Assembly: GCF_002116695.1 (NCBI RefSeq)
Contig: NZ_CP020477.1
Location: 2,477,001 to 2,541,000 of the forward strand
DNA: 64,000 nt
From: Acidianus manzaensis
GTDB taxonomy: Archaea > Thermoproteota > Thermoprotei_A > Sulfolobales > Sulfolobaceae
Direction of reading: 5' to 3'
Shown piece by piece: positions 40,817-52,343 of this stretch (position 1 is the stretch's first letter; the number at the start of each line of letters is the position of its first letter). The position numbers and the translations under genes were made by a program. Under the pieces are notes generated by a model that searched no databases, was not told where the DNA came from, and worked only from the letters and a program-made list of their open reading frames with translations.

Positions 40817-41061
40817 TTTTTATATTTTCAAATAAGAAACGGTATTATTGATAAGAAATGTTTTTATACTGCTGATTGTATTTATGGTTGAGAGAAAATG
40901 TTCTTTATAGAAAGTTTGTTAGGGCTAGATTCGGCGTTAAATGGCTTGTTGACGTCGTTAGCATCGTTGTTGCAAAATCTTTTAGAGTTAGTGGTTCAAC
41001 TCTTGCAGACTCTACTGGGAGCGTTAGCAAGCCTGTAAATTAAGAGAAATTTTTTATTTTT
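40817..41061 (+). repeat. 245 bp repeat, copy 2
   Basis: Identical by eye to 38982-39226, 1835 bases further on. Flanks on both sides are unrelated, which marks the exact duplication ends. Confidence 0.85.
40898..41038 (+). CDS. Leucine-rich amphipathic micropeptide of 46 residues, copy 2
   Basis: Same 46-residue product and same promoter as 39063-39203. Two identical genes would double the dose of the peptide. Divergent from the 38-residue peptide gene at 40311-40427, in the same arrangement as in the first cassette (start codons about 470 bases apart here, 395 in the first). Confidence 0.7.
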   Translation: MFFIESLLGLDSALNGLLTSLASLLQNLLELVVQLLQTLLGALASL

Positions 41062-41794
41062 ATTATATTATTCTCATTTTTATTTGTTAATACTAATATT
41101 TCTATAAATAGAATAAGGTAAATGAAGTATTAAGACTATATTAGAATTACCGATAAACTATAGAAATCGCTGAGAAATTTATTATATAGGATATATGAAT
41201 CATTTTAATCACTATAAAAAAGATAATATCTTATAATTAATGTTCCAAAGTCGAATTTATTTATCAATTCTAGAGAAATTCGTATTAGTATAATTACTTT
41301 TCCTAATAAATATTACATTAGTGTCATGTAATGAATACATGTTATCATATAATATCTAGATCTATTTTCTAAATTTCGTACCAGTTAAATCATAAGCACG
41401 TACTATAATTTAGGATATATTATTATTATTTTTAAATAAAAGATGGTTCCAAATACATCATAATGTTGGTCTTTTCTATCTTATTTCGTAGAGATATTTA
41501 GATATCTAATAGTATATAGTTATGTTATTATAGGTAAGAATTTATGTAAAATATAGTTTTATATTAAGCAGAATTAGATTCTATCTTAGTATATAACAAC
41601 AAAATTTACTTCTACGTCTAGGAAGATTGATTAAGTTTATATTCGAAACTACTAATTTTGTTAACCTAAAGTAGGAGGTCATTATATCTTAATATTATTG
41701 ATAGTGAATCATAATATTCATGGTACATAAATTAATTTTTATTCGATTTTCTTTTGTGAATAATCTTAAATATTAAGTTTGGTATCTAACATTT
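41062..41794. other. Gene-poor intergenic region
   Basis: 733 bp, very AT-rich. I found no supported gene or strong hairpin. The last 100 bases would hold the promoter of the molybdenum hydroxylase gene. Confidence 0.5.
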
Positions 41795-43840
41795 ATGATT
41801 AAAGAGCATGAAAGAATTATTACTGGTCATTCGACTTATATAGACGATATAACTCCAAGCAATGTAGCTTATTTATATGTTATAAGATCTAGGATCGCTA
41901 GAGGAATTATAAAAAATATTTCTAGACCAACTAAAGGACTTTTATCCTTAACTTGGGATGATGTAAAAGCATACATTCCAGCAAGATTTTTTGGAGGAAT
42001 GGAAAGAAATTCTCAAATAGCGAGAATGCCAGTTTTAGCAAAAGATAGAGTAAATTTCGTTGGCCAACCAGTTTTAGCTGTTGTAGCTGAAGACAGATAT
42101 GAAACTGAAGATATTGCAGAAGACGTATCCATTGATTATGAAGAACTAAAGCCAGTAGTAGATGTAGAAGATGCCTTAAATGTAGAACCAATACACCCAG
42201 AGTTAAAAAGTAACATTTCAGTAGATCAGCTACTGGAGGGAGGAGATTTAAGGTTAAAAGAAAAAGCTGAAGTCGTAGTTCGAAGGAAAATAAAACAAAG
42301 TAGAGTTGTTTCGAATCCACTAGAGCCTAAAGGATTTATATGCTGGTGGGAAGGAGATATTCTAAATATATATGTATCAACTCAAGCTCCTTTCGGAGTA
42401 AGAAATGATTTAAGGGAAATTCTAGGCATTCCTCCAGAAAAAATAAGAGTATTGTCTCCGCCAAATGTAGGTGGAGGATTTGGAAATAAAAGCGGAGGAT
42501 ATGCGGAGTATGTTTTAGCTTCTTTAGCTTCATTGAAACTTCATAGACCAATAAAATGGATAGAAACTAGGAGTGAGATCTTAAATAATGCTCAATCCTT
42601 GGGAAGGGGCGAAGTTTCAGATATGAAGCTTTATGCAACGAAGCAAGGGGAGATTCTTGGGATGGAAGGGACTGTAATAGCTAATATTGGTGCATATGAT
42701 TATGGAATTAATTATTTTGCCTCATCTTTCGTTGCTAGATTAAGTAATGGTCCATATAAAGTAAAGTTTGCTTCGATTAGAGCTATGTCAGTCTTCACTA
42801 ATACTCCTCCAATGGGATTTTATAGAGGAGCAGGAAGACCGGAAGCTGCGTTAATACATGAGACTTTAGTTGAAGATTTAGCTGATGAATTAGGTATGGA
42901 TCCTGTAGAGATAAGAAAGAAAAATTTAGTAGATGATTCTGGATATGTAACTCCATTAGGATTGAAATTTGATCCCGCTGGTTATCATGAAGTTCTTAAT
43001 AAAGCAGAAAATTATTACAGGAAAATGAAAGAGATTCATAAGGATAAAGGAGTATCAATAATAGCTTTTACAGAAATAGTAAGAGCTTCACCAGGTGAAG
43101 GAGCTAGAGCTAAGATTCATGGAGGAAAAGTATACTTTTATTTAGGTTTAGGTCCACATGGTCAAGCTTATGCTTCATCGTTTAAAGGAGTAGCATCGCA
43201 AGTTTTAGGTATTGATGAAGATAAGATTGAGATAATAACTGGAAGTACTGATAACGTTAAAGAGGGAATAGGGAGTTTTGGATCAAGAGGAGGTACTGTA
43301 GGTAGTTCTGCTGTTATTGCTGCTGCTGAAGAACTTTTAAAGAAAATGAATGGTAAAATTGATCTTTCAAAAGAAGAAGAAGTAGAAGTATTTTATAAGA
43401 CTGATGATATTTTTGCACCTGGAGCTCATGTTGCTGTTGTAGACGTAGATAAGGAAACTGGATTATTCAAAGTTATCGAATATTATGCTGTTGACGATGT
43501 TGGAAAAACATTAAATAAGGAAGAAGTAGAAGGGCAAATAATAGGTGGAGCACTACAAGGGGCATCTCAAGTAATGATAGAATCTATGAAGTATGATGAA
43601 AATGGCAATCCATTATTTAGTTCTATAGCGGACTGTGGAGTTTTATCGGCTACTGAAGCTCCTAGAAATATTCATGTAGATACAGTGGAATATCCTTCTG
43701 GAGTTTTATCTCACAGTAGAGGTGTGGGAGAAGCAGGAACTACTGGTGCATTACCTGCAGTTTTCATAGCGCTAGAAAAAGCTACTAAGAAGAAATATAG
43801 CAGACTACCAGTAGATCCTCAAATTGTTTTAGGAATCTAA
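41795..43840 (+). CDS. Molybdenum hydroxylase large subunit, short form
   Basis: 681 residues. EHERIITGHSTYIDDITPSN begins the Ald_Xan_dh domain, FVGQPVLAVVAEDRYETED follows, and the cofactor-binding parts are GGGFGNKSGGYAEY, YRGAGRPEAALIHE and GPHGQAYASSFKGVASQ. The catalytic Glu is in HSRGVGEAGTTGALPA. It is about 45 residues shorter than the paralogue at 16359, mostly through a deletion after AAAEELLKKMNGKIDL. The motif before the cofactor loop lacks the CO-dehydrogenase Cys. No FAD or iron-sulfur subunit is near, so it must borrow them or be regulated apart. Substrate unknown. Confidence 0.8.
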   Translation: MIKEHERIITGHSTYIDDITPSNVAYLYVIRSRIARGIIKNISRPTKGLLSLTWDDVKAYIPARFFGGMERNSQIARMPVLAKDRVNFVGQPVLAVVAEDRYETEDIAEDVSIDYEELKPVVDVEDALNVEPIHPELKSNISVDQLLEGGDLRLKEKAEVVVRRKIKQSRVVSNPLEPKGFICWWEGDILNIYVSTQAPFGVRNDLREILGIPPEKIRVLSPPNVGGGFGNKSGGYAEYVLASLASLKLHRPIKWIETRSEILNNAQSLGRGEVSDMKLYATKQGEILGMEGTVIANIGAYDYGINYFASSFVARLSNGPYKVKFASIRAMSVFTNTPPMGFYRGAGRPEAALIHETLVEDLADELGMDPVEIRKKNLVDDSGYVTPLGLKFDPAGYHEVLNKAENYYRKMKEIHKDKGVSIIAFTEIVRASPGEGARAKIHGGKVYFYLGLGPHGQAYASSFKGVASQVLGIDEDKIEIITGSTDNVKEGIGSFGSRGGTVGSSAVIAAAEELLKKMNGKIDLSKEEEVEVFYKTDDIFAPGAHVAVVDVDKETGLFKVIEYYAVDDVGKTLNKEEVEGQIIGGALQGASQVMIESMKYDENGNPLFSSIADCGVLSATEAPRNIHVDTVEYPSGVLSHSRGVGEAGTTGALPAVFIALEKATKKKYSRLPVDPQIVLGI

Positions 43841-43999
43841 TTGATTTTTCAAAGAGTTTTTATTTTGGGTTATTCTATTATTTTCCCTCTATGGATTAAG
43901 TATTCTTACTTTTCAATGATAGTTATGCGTTATATTTATATGTAGAAATATTTTTAGCAGTAGGATTATAATAAATACTTTTATGCTAATTTCTTCTCT

Positions 44000-44170
44000 G
44001 TGATCGAAATAAGAACTATATGCACATTCTGTGCAGTTGATTGTGAAGCGACTACTCAGCTCTTATCGAAATGTGAAAATAAGCAAGTATTTATTTTTAT
44101 GATTTTTAGAATTTCCCCAATTTTACTGGAGAGTAAAATGCAAGGAGAAATAGCGTTAAGCTTATTTTAG
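44000..44170 (+). CDS. 56-residue ORF with a molybdopterin-oxidoreductase-like Cys motif
   Basis: GTG start; the product begins MIEIRTICTFCAVDCEATTQ. The C-x2-C-x3-C pattern (ICTFCAVDC) is that of the N-terminal 4Fe4S motif of formate-dehydrogenase-like molybdopterin oxidoreductases, but the frame stops after 56 residues with unrelated sequence. A TATA-like TTATAATAAATACT lies about 25-35 bases upstream. Either a truncated remnant of such an enzyme or a small iron-binding peptide. Confidence 0.35.
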   Translation: MIEIRTICTFCAVDCEATTQLLSKCENKQVFIFMIFRISPILLESKMQGEIALSLF

Positions 44171-44192
44171 TAGAAGCTAAAGATAAATAACG

Positions 44193-44252
44193 GGGGCTCA
44201 GGCTGACTCTCTGTCATCAGTCAGGTGCCGGGCAAGTCATCATTTGGCACCC
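44193..44252 (-). ncRNA. C/D-box sRNA (2'-O-methylation guide)
   Basis: On the minus strand: box C ATGATGA (44237-44243), 12 base guide CTTGCCCGGCAC (44225-44236), box D' CTGA (44221-44224), one base, box C' TGATGA (44214-44219), 12 base guide CAGAGAGTCAGC (44202-44213), box D CTGA (44198-44201). Two canonical motif pairs with 12 base guides each match the fixed geometry of archaeal C/D sRNAs. G/C-rich ends (GGGTGCC and GCCCCC) can form the terminal stem. The patch is much richer in G+C than its surroundings, as expected for a structured RNA of a thermophile. It would guide rRNA or tRNA ribose methylation with L7Ae, Nop5 and fibrillarin. Confidence 0.85.
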
Positions 44253-44574
44253 TTTTTTAGTTATGCGAATTTTGAGGTGAGAAAAACCCCACATCTTAAA
44301 GTTGAATTTCTTCAAATATTTTTTAAAATGACAGATACTGTCTTAATTTCTTTCTCTCATACTTAAATGGAAAAATTATTGCGAACTTTGTAGTACTTAA
44401 AAAATAGTAAAGCTATCGTGTTGTATTTTCAACTAATTTTTCAATATATTCCTTAATAGTATCTTCAAGTTCTCGAGTTCTAGACAAGTTTGTAAGAAAG
44501 TTATCCATAATTTCTATATAACGTAAATTAAAGAGGTAAAGCTTATTACGTTAAGGTGAGAAATAAGAAATAAG

Positions 44575-44640
44575 GGGGGGCTCAGCTCGTAACACGTTCA
44601 TCATAGGTTAGCGCTTTGCTCCATTTATCTTTGTGCCCCT
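44575..44640 (-). ncRNA. Second C/D-box sRNA candidate
   Basis: On the minus strand: ATGATGA (44598-44604), exactly 12 bases ACGTGTTACGAG (44586-44597), then CTGA (44582-44585) and a C-rich end that can pair with GGGGC (44635-44639). The upstream pair is weak: a CTAA at 44608-44611 could be a degenerate D' and no good box C precedes it. The guide complements GUAACACGU, a block I recall from the conserved 5' region of archaeal 16S rRNA. It lies on the same strand as the first sRNA, about 330 bases away. Confidence 0.6.
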
Positions 44641-44699
44641 CCTCCTCATCCATATAGTTACTCTTTATAGAAAGGTTCGTTCGTATTTTCCTTTTTTCA

Positions 44700-44885
44700 C
44701 CGTTTCCCAGAACTGTAATGGCTGACTGATGAGGGTTGTGGTTGTCTGTGTGGAGCCTCCACTGTATATCATCTCGTGAGGTGGTGTATAGTAAGTTTAC
44801 CTAGAGAAGCAGGAAATCCTCATCGCGAAGTGGGCATGCTCCGTCGTAAGTGTGGATTAGTTCATGCTTTCAAGTGGCGCACAAA
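44700..44885 (+). mobile_element. Probable IS200/IS605-type right-end remnant
   Basis: A plus-strand frame reads LTDEGCGCLCGASTVYHLV then SLPREAGNPHREVGMLRRKC; the PREAGNP-like ending resembles the C-termini of archaeal TnpB proteins. The DNA has strong secondary structure: GTGGAGCCTCCAC and a long hairpin (arms 44761-44775 and 44778-44792, about 13-15 pairs with G-U). Structured, G+C-rich right ends are typical of this element group, where they also give the guide RNA of TnpB. The rest of the element is missing. A different structured RNA is the alternative. Confidence 0.35.
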
Positions 44886-44928
44886 CTAGTATAATACATA
44901 AAGCAATATTTGAAAAAATAAGATATAG

Positions 44929-47208
<2,280 letters not shown>

Positions 47209-47247
47209 AAGATGATGTTTATTTTTTACTTTTTTATCTGTTATTCT

Positions 47248-47796
47248 TTACATTTGTTTCTTTTGATTTAGAAATTTTTTATCAAATTCTTCTTCAAAAA
47301 TTCTATAAGCTTTTTCGTCATAAAGTACAACGTAAATTTCCTTCAAATAATTTGGAGAGAAATTTAGAAATACATCACTCATTATCCTTGCGCAAATTTC
47401 GTATGGATATCCGTAAATTCCAGTAGATATGGCTGGAAATGCTATAGAAGAGAGTTTTAATTCTTCAGCTTTTTCCAAAGATTTTCTTATTGCTAATTCT
47501 AGCTTTTCTTCTCCTTCAATACCAAATATTGGACCTACGGCGTGAATAATGTACTTAGCTTTTAATTTTCCTGCTGTTGTCACTGCAACTTCACCTGTTT
47601 TCACTGGACCATGAAGACGTATGTATTCATCACTTTCTTTTTGAATCTGGTAGCCTCCTTTTCTTACAATGGCATATGCTACTCCTCCTCCATGAGATAG
47701 ATAAGAGTTAGCTGCATTAACTATAGCATCTGCTGAAACGTCAGTTATGTCTCCCTTTTGTAAAATTATGTTAGCCTTAAAGGGATATGTTTTCAT
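47248..47796 (-). CDS. Macrodomain (ADP-ribose-binding) protein
   Basis: 182 residues. QKGDITDVSADAIVNAANSY then LSHGGGVAYAIVRKGG gives the ADP-ribose-binding loops of a MacroD-like domain, and PAISTGIYGYPYEICA is the second phosphate loop. Such proteins remove or read ADP-ribose or O-acetyl-ADP-ribose. Ends 40 bases upstream of copA on the same strand, possibly in the same transcript. Confidence 0.85.
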   Translation of the reverse strand: MKTYPFKANIILQKGDITDVSADAIVNAANSYLSHGGGVAYAIVRKGGYQIQKESDEYIRLHGPVKTGEVAVTTAGKLKAKYIIHAVGPIFGIEGEEKLELAIRKSLEKAEELKLSSIAFPAISTGIYGYPYEICARIMSDVFLNFSPNYLKEIYVVLYDEKAYRIFEEEFDKKFLNQKKQM

Positions 47797-48024
47797 AATT
47801 TTTAATATGGATGAGATAATTTAAAACTGACTTAGGATTTTAGATTTTATTCTCGTTAGCCTATTATCACTAGATTCTGTTATTCATGTTCTTACTGAAT
47901 TATCCAAAAATCAATTTTCGACTTTTACTCGTAATAAAAAGGAGTACATAGTGATTGAAATTAAACAGTTATAGATAGAATATGTTATTTCTAGATAAAA
48001 TTAATTTTTGATGAAAATAAAGGC

Positions 48025-48195
48025 TTACATATTTCTCATGAATACGTATGAGTCTACTGCCTTATACTTTCTTATTATTTCGTTGTATACTTCTGGATAT
48101 TCGTCTTTTAAGTATTCTAATGGCATGTCAGTATATTGTGGATTATAACTTTCTTTTTGCTTGTCGTCAACTTTTCTCTTCAATGCTAGTCTCAT
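48025..48195 (-). CDS. Small conserved-looking protein, 56 residues
   Basis: ATG at 48195, stop TAA at 48025. The product starts MRLALKRKVDDKQKESYNPQ and ends with a charged helix (EYPEVYNEIIRKYKAVDSYV). A ribosome site GGTGAT lies six bases before the ATG (GGTGATAAAGATATG). Highly charged, soluble, without Cys. No family recognised. The strong ribosome site and well-balanced composition argue for a real gene. Confidence 0.6.
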   Translation of the reverse strand: MRLALKRKVDDKQKESYNPQYTDMPLEYLKDEYPEVYNEIIRKYKAVDSYVFMRNM

Positions 48196-48359
48196 ATCTT
48201 TATCACCATATAATATATTGGCTTGCTAATTTTTAAAGTTTATTGCTAAAGTTTAAATTGATCTCGTCATCTTTAAGACGTATAATACTTTTGACTTTAT
48301 CCTTAACTATGTAACTAAATAAAAATATTATAGAAGTTTAACGGTAGAAAATTCTAGAT

Positions 48360-49169
<810 letters not shown>

Positions 49170-49251
49170 ATATTACATCCTATTTTGCAAATAGAAAATA
49201 CTAACTATTTCTCTCCTAAAAAAATAGACAAAAAATGTTCCTAATTGAAAA

Positions 49252-49794
49252 TTATAATCCATAAAAGTAAAGATACAAAATCACCGTTAAGTATATTATT
49301 GAGGCTATTGTAATCCATAGTTTTTTGCTATTTATCAATCTAAATTTCTTTTCAATTAAAGAATCTAAGGAAAAGTATGATGCGCCATAATAAATAAAAT
49401 AAGCGTCAATGCACATCATTAATAAATTAATTCCATACTCTTCTGCTCCTGTCCATGCTGCGGACAAAAAGTAAATTAAATTAGTATAAAATGCGGCAGT
49501 TGATGCTAATCTAGTTCCAAGGCCTAAAAACATTAATGTACCAAAAGTAATTTCACCTATCATAACAAGTTCTCCAGTTAAAATAGGATGCGGAAAAGCT
49601 ACAGCATACAAGAACGATTTAATTATTGATCCTTCAGAGAAATAAAGAATAGTAAAGCCTACATAAGAGTTTGAATTAGGATTAAGGAAACCTGGGTTTA
49701 ATAATTTATCGAAAATTCCAGCATTAAGCCAAATAGATGCAGTTACTAGTCTTACTAATGTTATCCACATTTGATTTTGTTCTATCTTACTCAT
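49252..49794 (-). CDS. doxD: DoxD-like thiosulfate:quinone oxidoreductase subunit
   Basis: 180 residues, four to five membrane helices. [46 protein letters not shown] and [15 protein letters not shown] are the core helices of DoxD/DoxX. DoxD is the large membrane subunit of thiosulfate:quinone oxidoreductase, which oxidises thiosulfate to tetrathionate and feeds electrons to caldariella quinone. The companion DoxA is not encoded beside it; instead the gene overlaps, by 8 bases, a multi-helix membrane protein and follows an anchored beta-propeller. So the complex may have different partners here. Confidence 0.75.
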   Translation of the reverse strand: MSKIEQNQMWITLVRLVTASIWLNAGIFDKLLNPGFLNPNSNSYVGFTILYFSEGSIIKSFLYAVAFPHPILTGELVMIGEITFGTLMFLGLGTRLASTAAFYTNLIYFLSAAWTGAEEYGINLLMMCIDAYFIYYGASYFSLDSLIEKKFRLINSKKLWITIASIIYLTVILYLYFYGL

Positions 49795-50722
49795 CTATAA
49801 TCACCATTCTAGATATTCTATTTGAAATAGAATAAATATAATAAGCAGAAACTCCTATTAATATAACTCCAAGTACCATTGGAGATACCAAACTTAGAGC
49901 CTGCAAAATTCCTCCAGTCCAGGCTCCTACTATAAAAGTACCATATTTCCATGTAATTCCCTTAGCAAATGGTAACGTTCCTGAAGCTAAGTACAGCAAA
50001 GAATTAATAGCTGTAGGAGTTAAGCAACAAACTCCCGCTATAGTGCCTATTGAAGGTACAGATGCTGTCAAGAACCCTCCTGCTGTACTTAATCCATAAA
50101 TTCTGAATCTTTTAGGTACAGGAAAAGAATAAATATTCAATGAAACATAAACTAATGAAACAATGTAATATGAAAGGATTAAGGATAAAGTCAATATAGC
50201 ATCGATAATAAATCCTAAAAATAGTAGTGTACTATTCGAAACTAAATAGACACTTCCTATTAATTTATATACAGTAATTCCACTTCCTTCATAAGTTATA
50301 ATGCTTAATTGAGTAAAATAAGAATCAACGTTTATCCCAGGTATAATGAGAAGTCCAGAAGTGATTAAGTAAGAAATAAAATATAATGCAGAGTAAACTA
50401 TTATTAAAGATCTACCTAAATTGTCTTTTATCATTGCCTTTACCACGTTTCTAATCCTCATCGGTCCAGAGACTAGTATAAATCTATTAGATTTTCTTCT
50501 GTATAGGAAATAACCAAGAATAATTGAAATAGATATACAAATAACTGAAAATAAGAGAAAAGGTGTAGTAAAAGTAATTTGTCCAGTATCTGACATTGGA
50601 GAATACCATAAATTTAGAATTCTTACTCCATTAACTATGACAGGTAATAAAACAGTAAAATCAATAAAAATTAAATAATAAAAAAGAGGATGAATTACTT
50701 TCTTTTTTCCTTTTTCTATCAT
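49787..50722 (-). CDS. Polytopic membrane protein in the doxD operon
   Basis: 311 residues, about seven or eight membrane helices. A distinctive stretch, [20 protein letters not shown], contains a Cys pair inside a membrane region, and [20 protein letters not shown] joins helices 4 and 5. I do not recognise the family. The middle position in a three-gene operon (beta-propeller, this gene, doxD) with 10 base and overlapping junctions suggests a single membrane complex. The Cys-Cys pair could handle sulfur or redox chemistry; that is inference. Confidence 0.65.
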   Translation of the reverse strand: MIEKGKKKVIHPLFYYLIFIDFTVLLPVIVNGVRILNLWYSPMSDTGQITFTTPFLLFSVICISISIILGYFLYRRKSNRFILVSGPMRIRNVVKAMIKDNLGRSLIIVYSALYFISYLITSGLLIIPGINVDSYFTQLSIITYEGSGITVYKLIGSVYLVSNSTLLFLGFIIDAILTLSLILSYYIVSLVYVSLNIYSFPVPKRFRIYGLSTAGGFLTASVPSIGTIAGVCCLTPTAINSLLYLASGTLPFAKGITWKYGTFIVGAWTGGILQALSLVSPMVLGVILIGVSAYYIYSISNRISRMVIIDE

Positions 50723-50732
50723 TTAACTTCAC

Positions 50733-51932
50733 CTAACAGTGAAGACCAGTAACTGGTGGTAATAATACATTATCTACTAAGTACGTTGCGGCAGATGTTT
50801 GTAGAGGAATTACGGCAGATGGTGCTGTAGTTAATGGAACTTGATAGACTACGCTCATACTTGAAAGAGATATAAGAACTATCATACCTCCAGTCTTTAC
50901 ATTTCCATGAATGACAACGAACGCATAGCTTCCACCAGGAGTTATTTCAATCTCTGATAAACCTGGAGATGAAGTACTTGGTAAAGAAATTGTATTAGTT
51001 ACAGTAAAACTTGAAGTAGAAATTACTGCTACTTCATTAGTACTAGCTGAAGCCTCTAAATAATATTGTCCGTTTGGAGTAAATACTCCTCTCTGCGCTA
51101 CTACAGTACTGGGCATTCTAACCATTCCTTCATACGATAAGCTAGGTAATGAGTAGAACCCTACTGAATTATTACCTGAATATTCTACTGCTAACATAGT
51201 TCCCTGAGAATTCACGGTTAACATATATGGTTCTGATCCTGGAGATGCAGCCAAAACTTTCATTACTTGTCCATTATTTGCGTTTATTTCATCTACACTA
51301 TTGTTAAACCTCATGGGTACTAATAGATAATCTCCATTTGGAGCCCATCTAACATCACAAGGATAGAAAGTCCTACCAGTTGGTGATACGAAAGTTTCGC
51401 TCCATACGACGTTTAATGTATTCAAATTAATGACTTCTACAGTTCCTGAAGGACCGTCTGCTATTGCTACATATTGCATATTTGGTGAATAAGATACTCC
51501 TATGAACCCAGTAGAATTACCCACAACAAACGTTTTAACTACTTTCATTGTCTGAGAGTTTATTGCATATACTGTACCATTATTTAAAGGCATGAAAACT
51601 ATATTTCCTTTGGATATCATTGAATTATAAGGTAATTGAACCCAGTAGAATACTTGTGTAGGTACGCTTAAAGAAATATTTACTACGTGCTGAAATCCAA
51701 GAAAACTATCTGATGAAGAAAATGGATTTATAACCATTGCTATTCCTTTCTGAGTTAGTACTAGAAAATCGAAATTATTGCTAGGAGCAGTAGTTGATGT
51801 AGAAATGCTAGAGATGGATGTTGTCGATGTTGGAGAAGTAGTTGTTGGTGTTCTTAACATTAAATATGCTGCACCGAAACCTACTGCTATAATTATTACA
51901 AATCCTGCTAACAATAATAATTTATAGTTCAT
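50733..51932 (-). CDS. Membrane-anchored beta-propeller, first gene of the doxD operon
   Basis: 399 residues. N-terminal anchor helix (about 5-27), a short Thr/Ser-rich linker (about 28-50), then about seven blades of a YncE/WD-like propeller, for example [35 protein letters not shown] and [20 protein letters not shown]. Two Cys residues, FYPCDVRW and the last residue, could pair. It would sit outside the cell, possibly presenting a substrate or electron carrier to the membrane partners. No PQQ- or metal-binding motif is obvious. Confidence 0.7.
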   Translation of the reverse strand: MNYKLLLLAGFVIIIAVGFGAAYLMLRTPTTTSPTSTTSISSISTSTTAPSNNFDFLVLTQKGIAMVINPFSSSDSFLGFQHVVNISLSVPTQVFYWVQLPYNSMISKGNIVFMPLNNGTVYAINSQTMKVVKTFVVGNSTGFIGVSYSPNMQYVAIADGPSGTVEVINLNTLNVVWSETFVSPTGRTFYPCDVRWAPNGDYLLVPMRFNNSVDEINANNGQVMKVLAASPGSEPYMLTVNSQGTMLAVEYSGNNSVGFYSLPSLSYEGMVRMPSTVVAQRGVFTPNGQYYLEASASTNEVAVISTSSFTVTNTISLPSTSSPGLSEIEITPGGSYAFVVIHGNVKTGGMIVLISLSSMSVVYQVPLTTAPSAVIPLQTSAATYLVDNVLLPPVTGLHC

Positions 51933-52010
51933 ATCATTTGTTATGAAATTTAGGTATTAAAATCTACTCAGTTTATAAACCCTTTTTATCATTCATAAGC
52001 AAAAAAGAAA

Positions 52011-52343
52011 TTAAATTGTTATTATAAGGTCTACTTTATCTAGGACTTTATCGTAAAAATCTGGAAAACATCCTATTTTAGCTTCTGGAATTAATTTATC
52101 AGCTAAATTTCTCATGTAGACGCATTGGTCACAAGCTTGTAAATATATTCCTTTTTCTTTGTTTAATTTTGCTAATCTTTCTGCTAATGGATTATCTCTC
52201 ATTAGGAGGTAAACGTTATTGTCTATAAAGAACATTCCTTTTACTTCTGCGTTATGTCTGTCTTCCTCTAATTGAGGTACTATCATCTGGCCTAAAATGT
52301 AATTTCCTAAGCTAGATTCAATTATATATGCTATTTTCTTCAA
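52011..52343 (-). CDS. DsrE-like sulfur carrier protein
   Basis: 110 residues starting at TTG, with a ribosome site GGTGAG five bases ahead. AYIIESSLGNYILGQMIVPQ, GMFFIDNNVYLLMRDNPLAE and IYLQACDQCVYMRNL fit the DsrE fold; the Cys pair in ACDQC is at the usual place of the persulfide-carrying Cys of DsrE-like proteins. Its start overlaps the gene upstream by 26 bases. Expected to take part in persulfide transfer with the TusA proteins nearby. Confidence 0.7.
   Translation of the reverse strand: MKKIAYIIESSLGNYILGQMIVPQLEEDRHNAEVKGMFFIDNNVYLLMRDNPLAERLAKLNKEKGIYLQACDQCVYMRNLADKLIPEAKIGCFPDFYDKVLDKVDLIITI

Noticed and set aside
44710..44752. Third C/D sRNA on the plus strand (CTGA, C, TGATGA, 13 bases, CTGT)
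   Set aside because: Box D is CTGT, the guide is 13 bases and there is no box C upstream; the TnpB-like frame and hairpins explain the patch as well.
44150..44890. RNase P RNA or SRP (7S) RNA in the G+C-rich patches
   Set aside because: Conserved core motifs of these RNAs are absent and the patches are too short and not rich enough in G+C; the C/D-box pattern explains the first two better.
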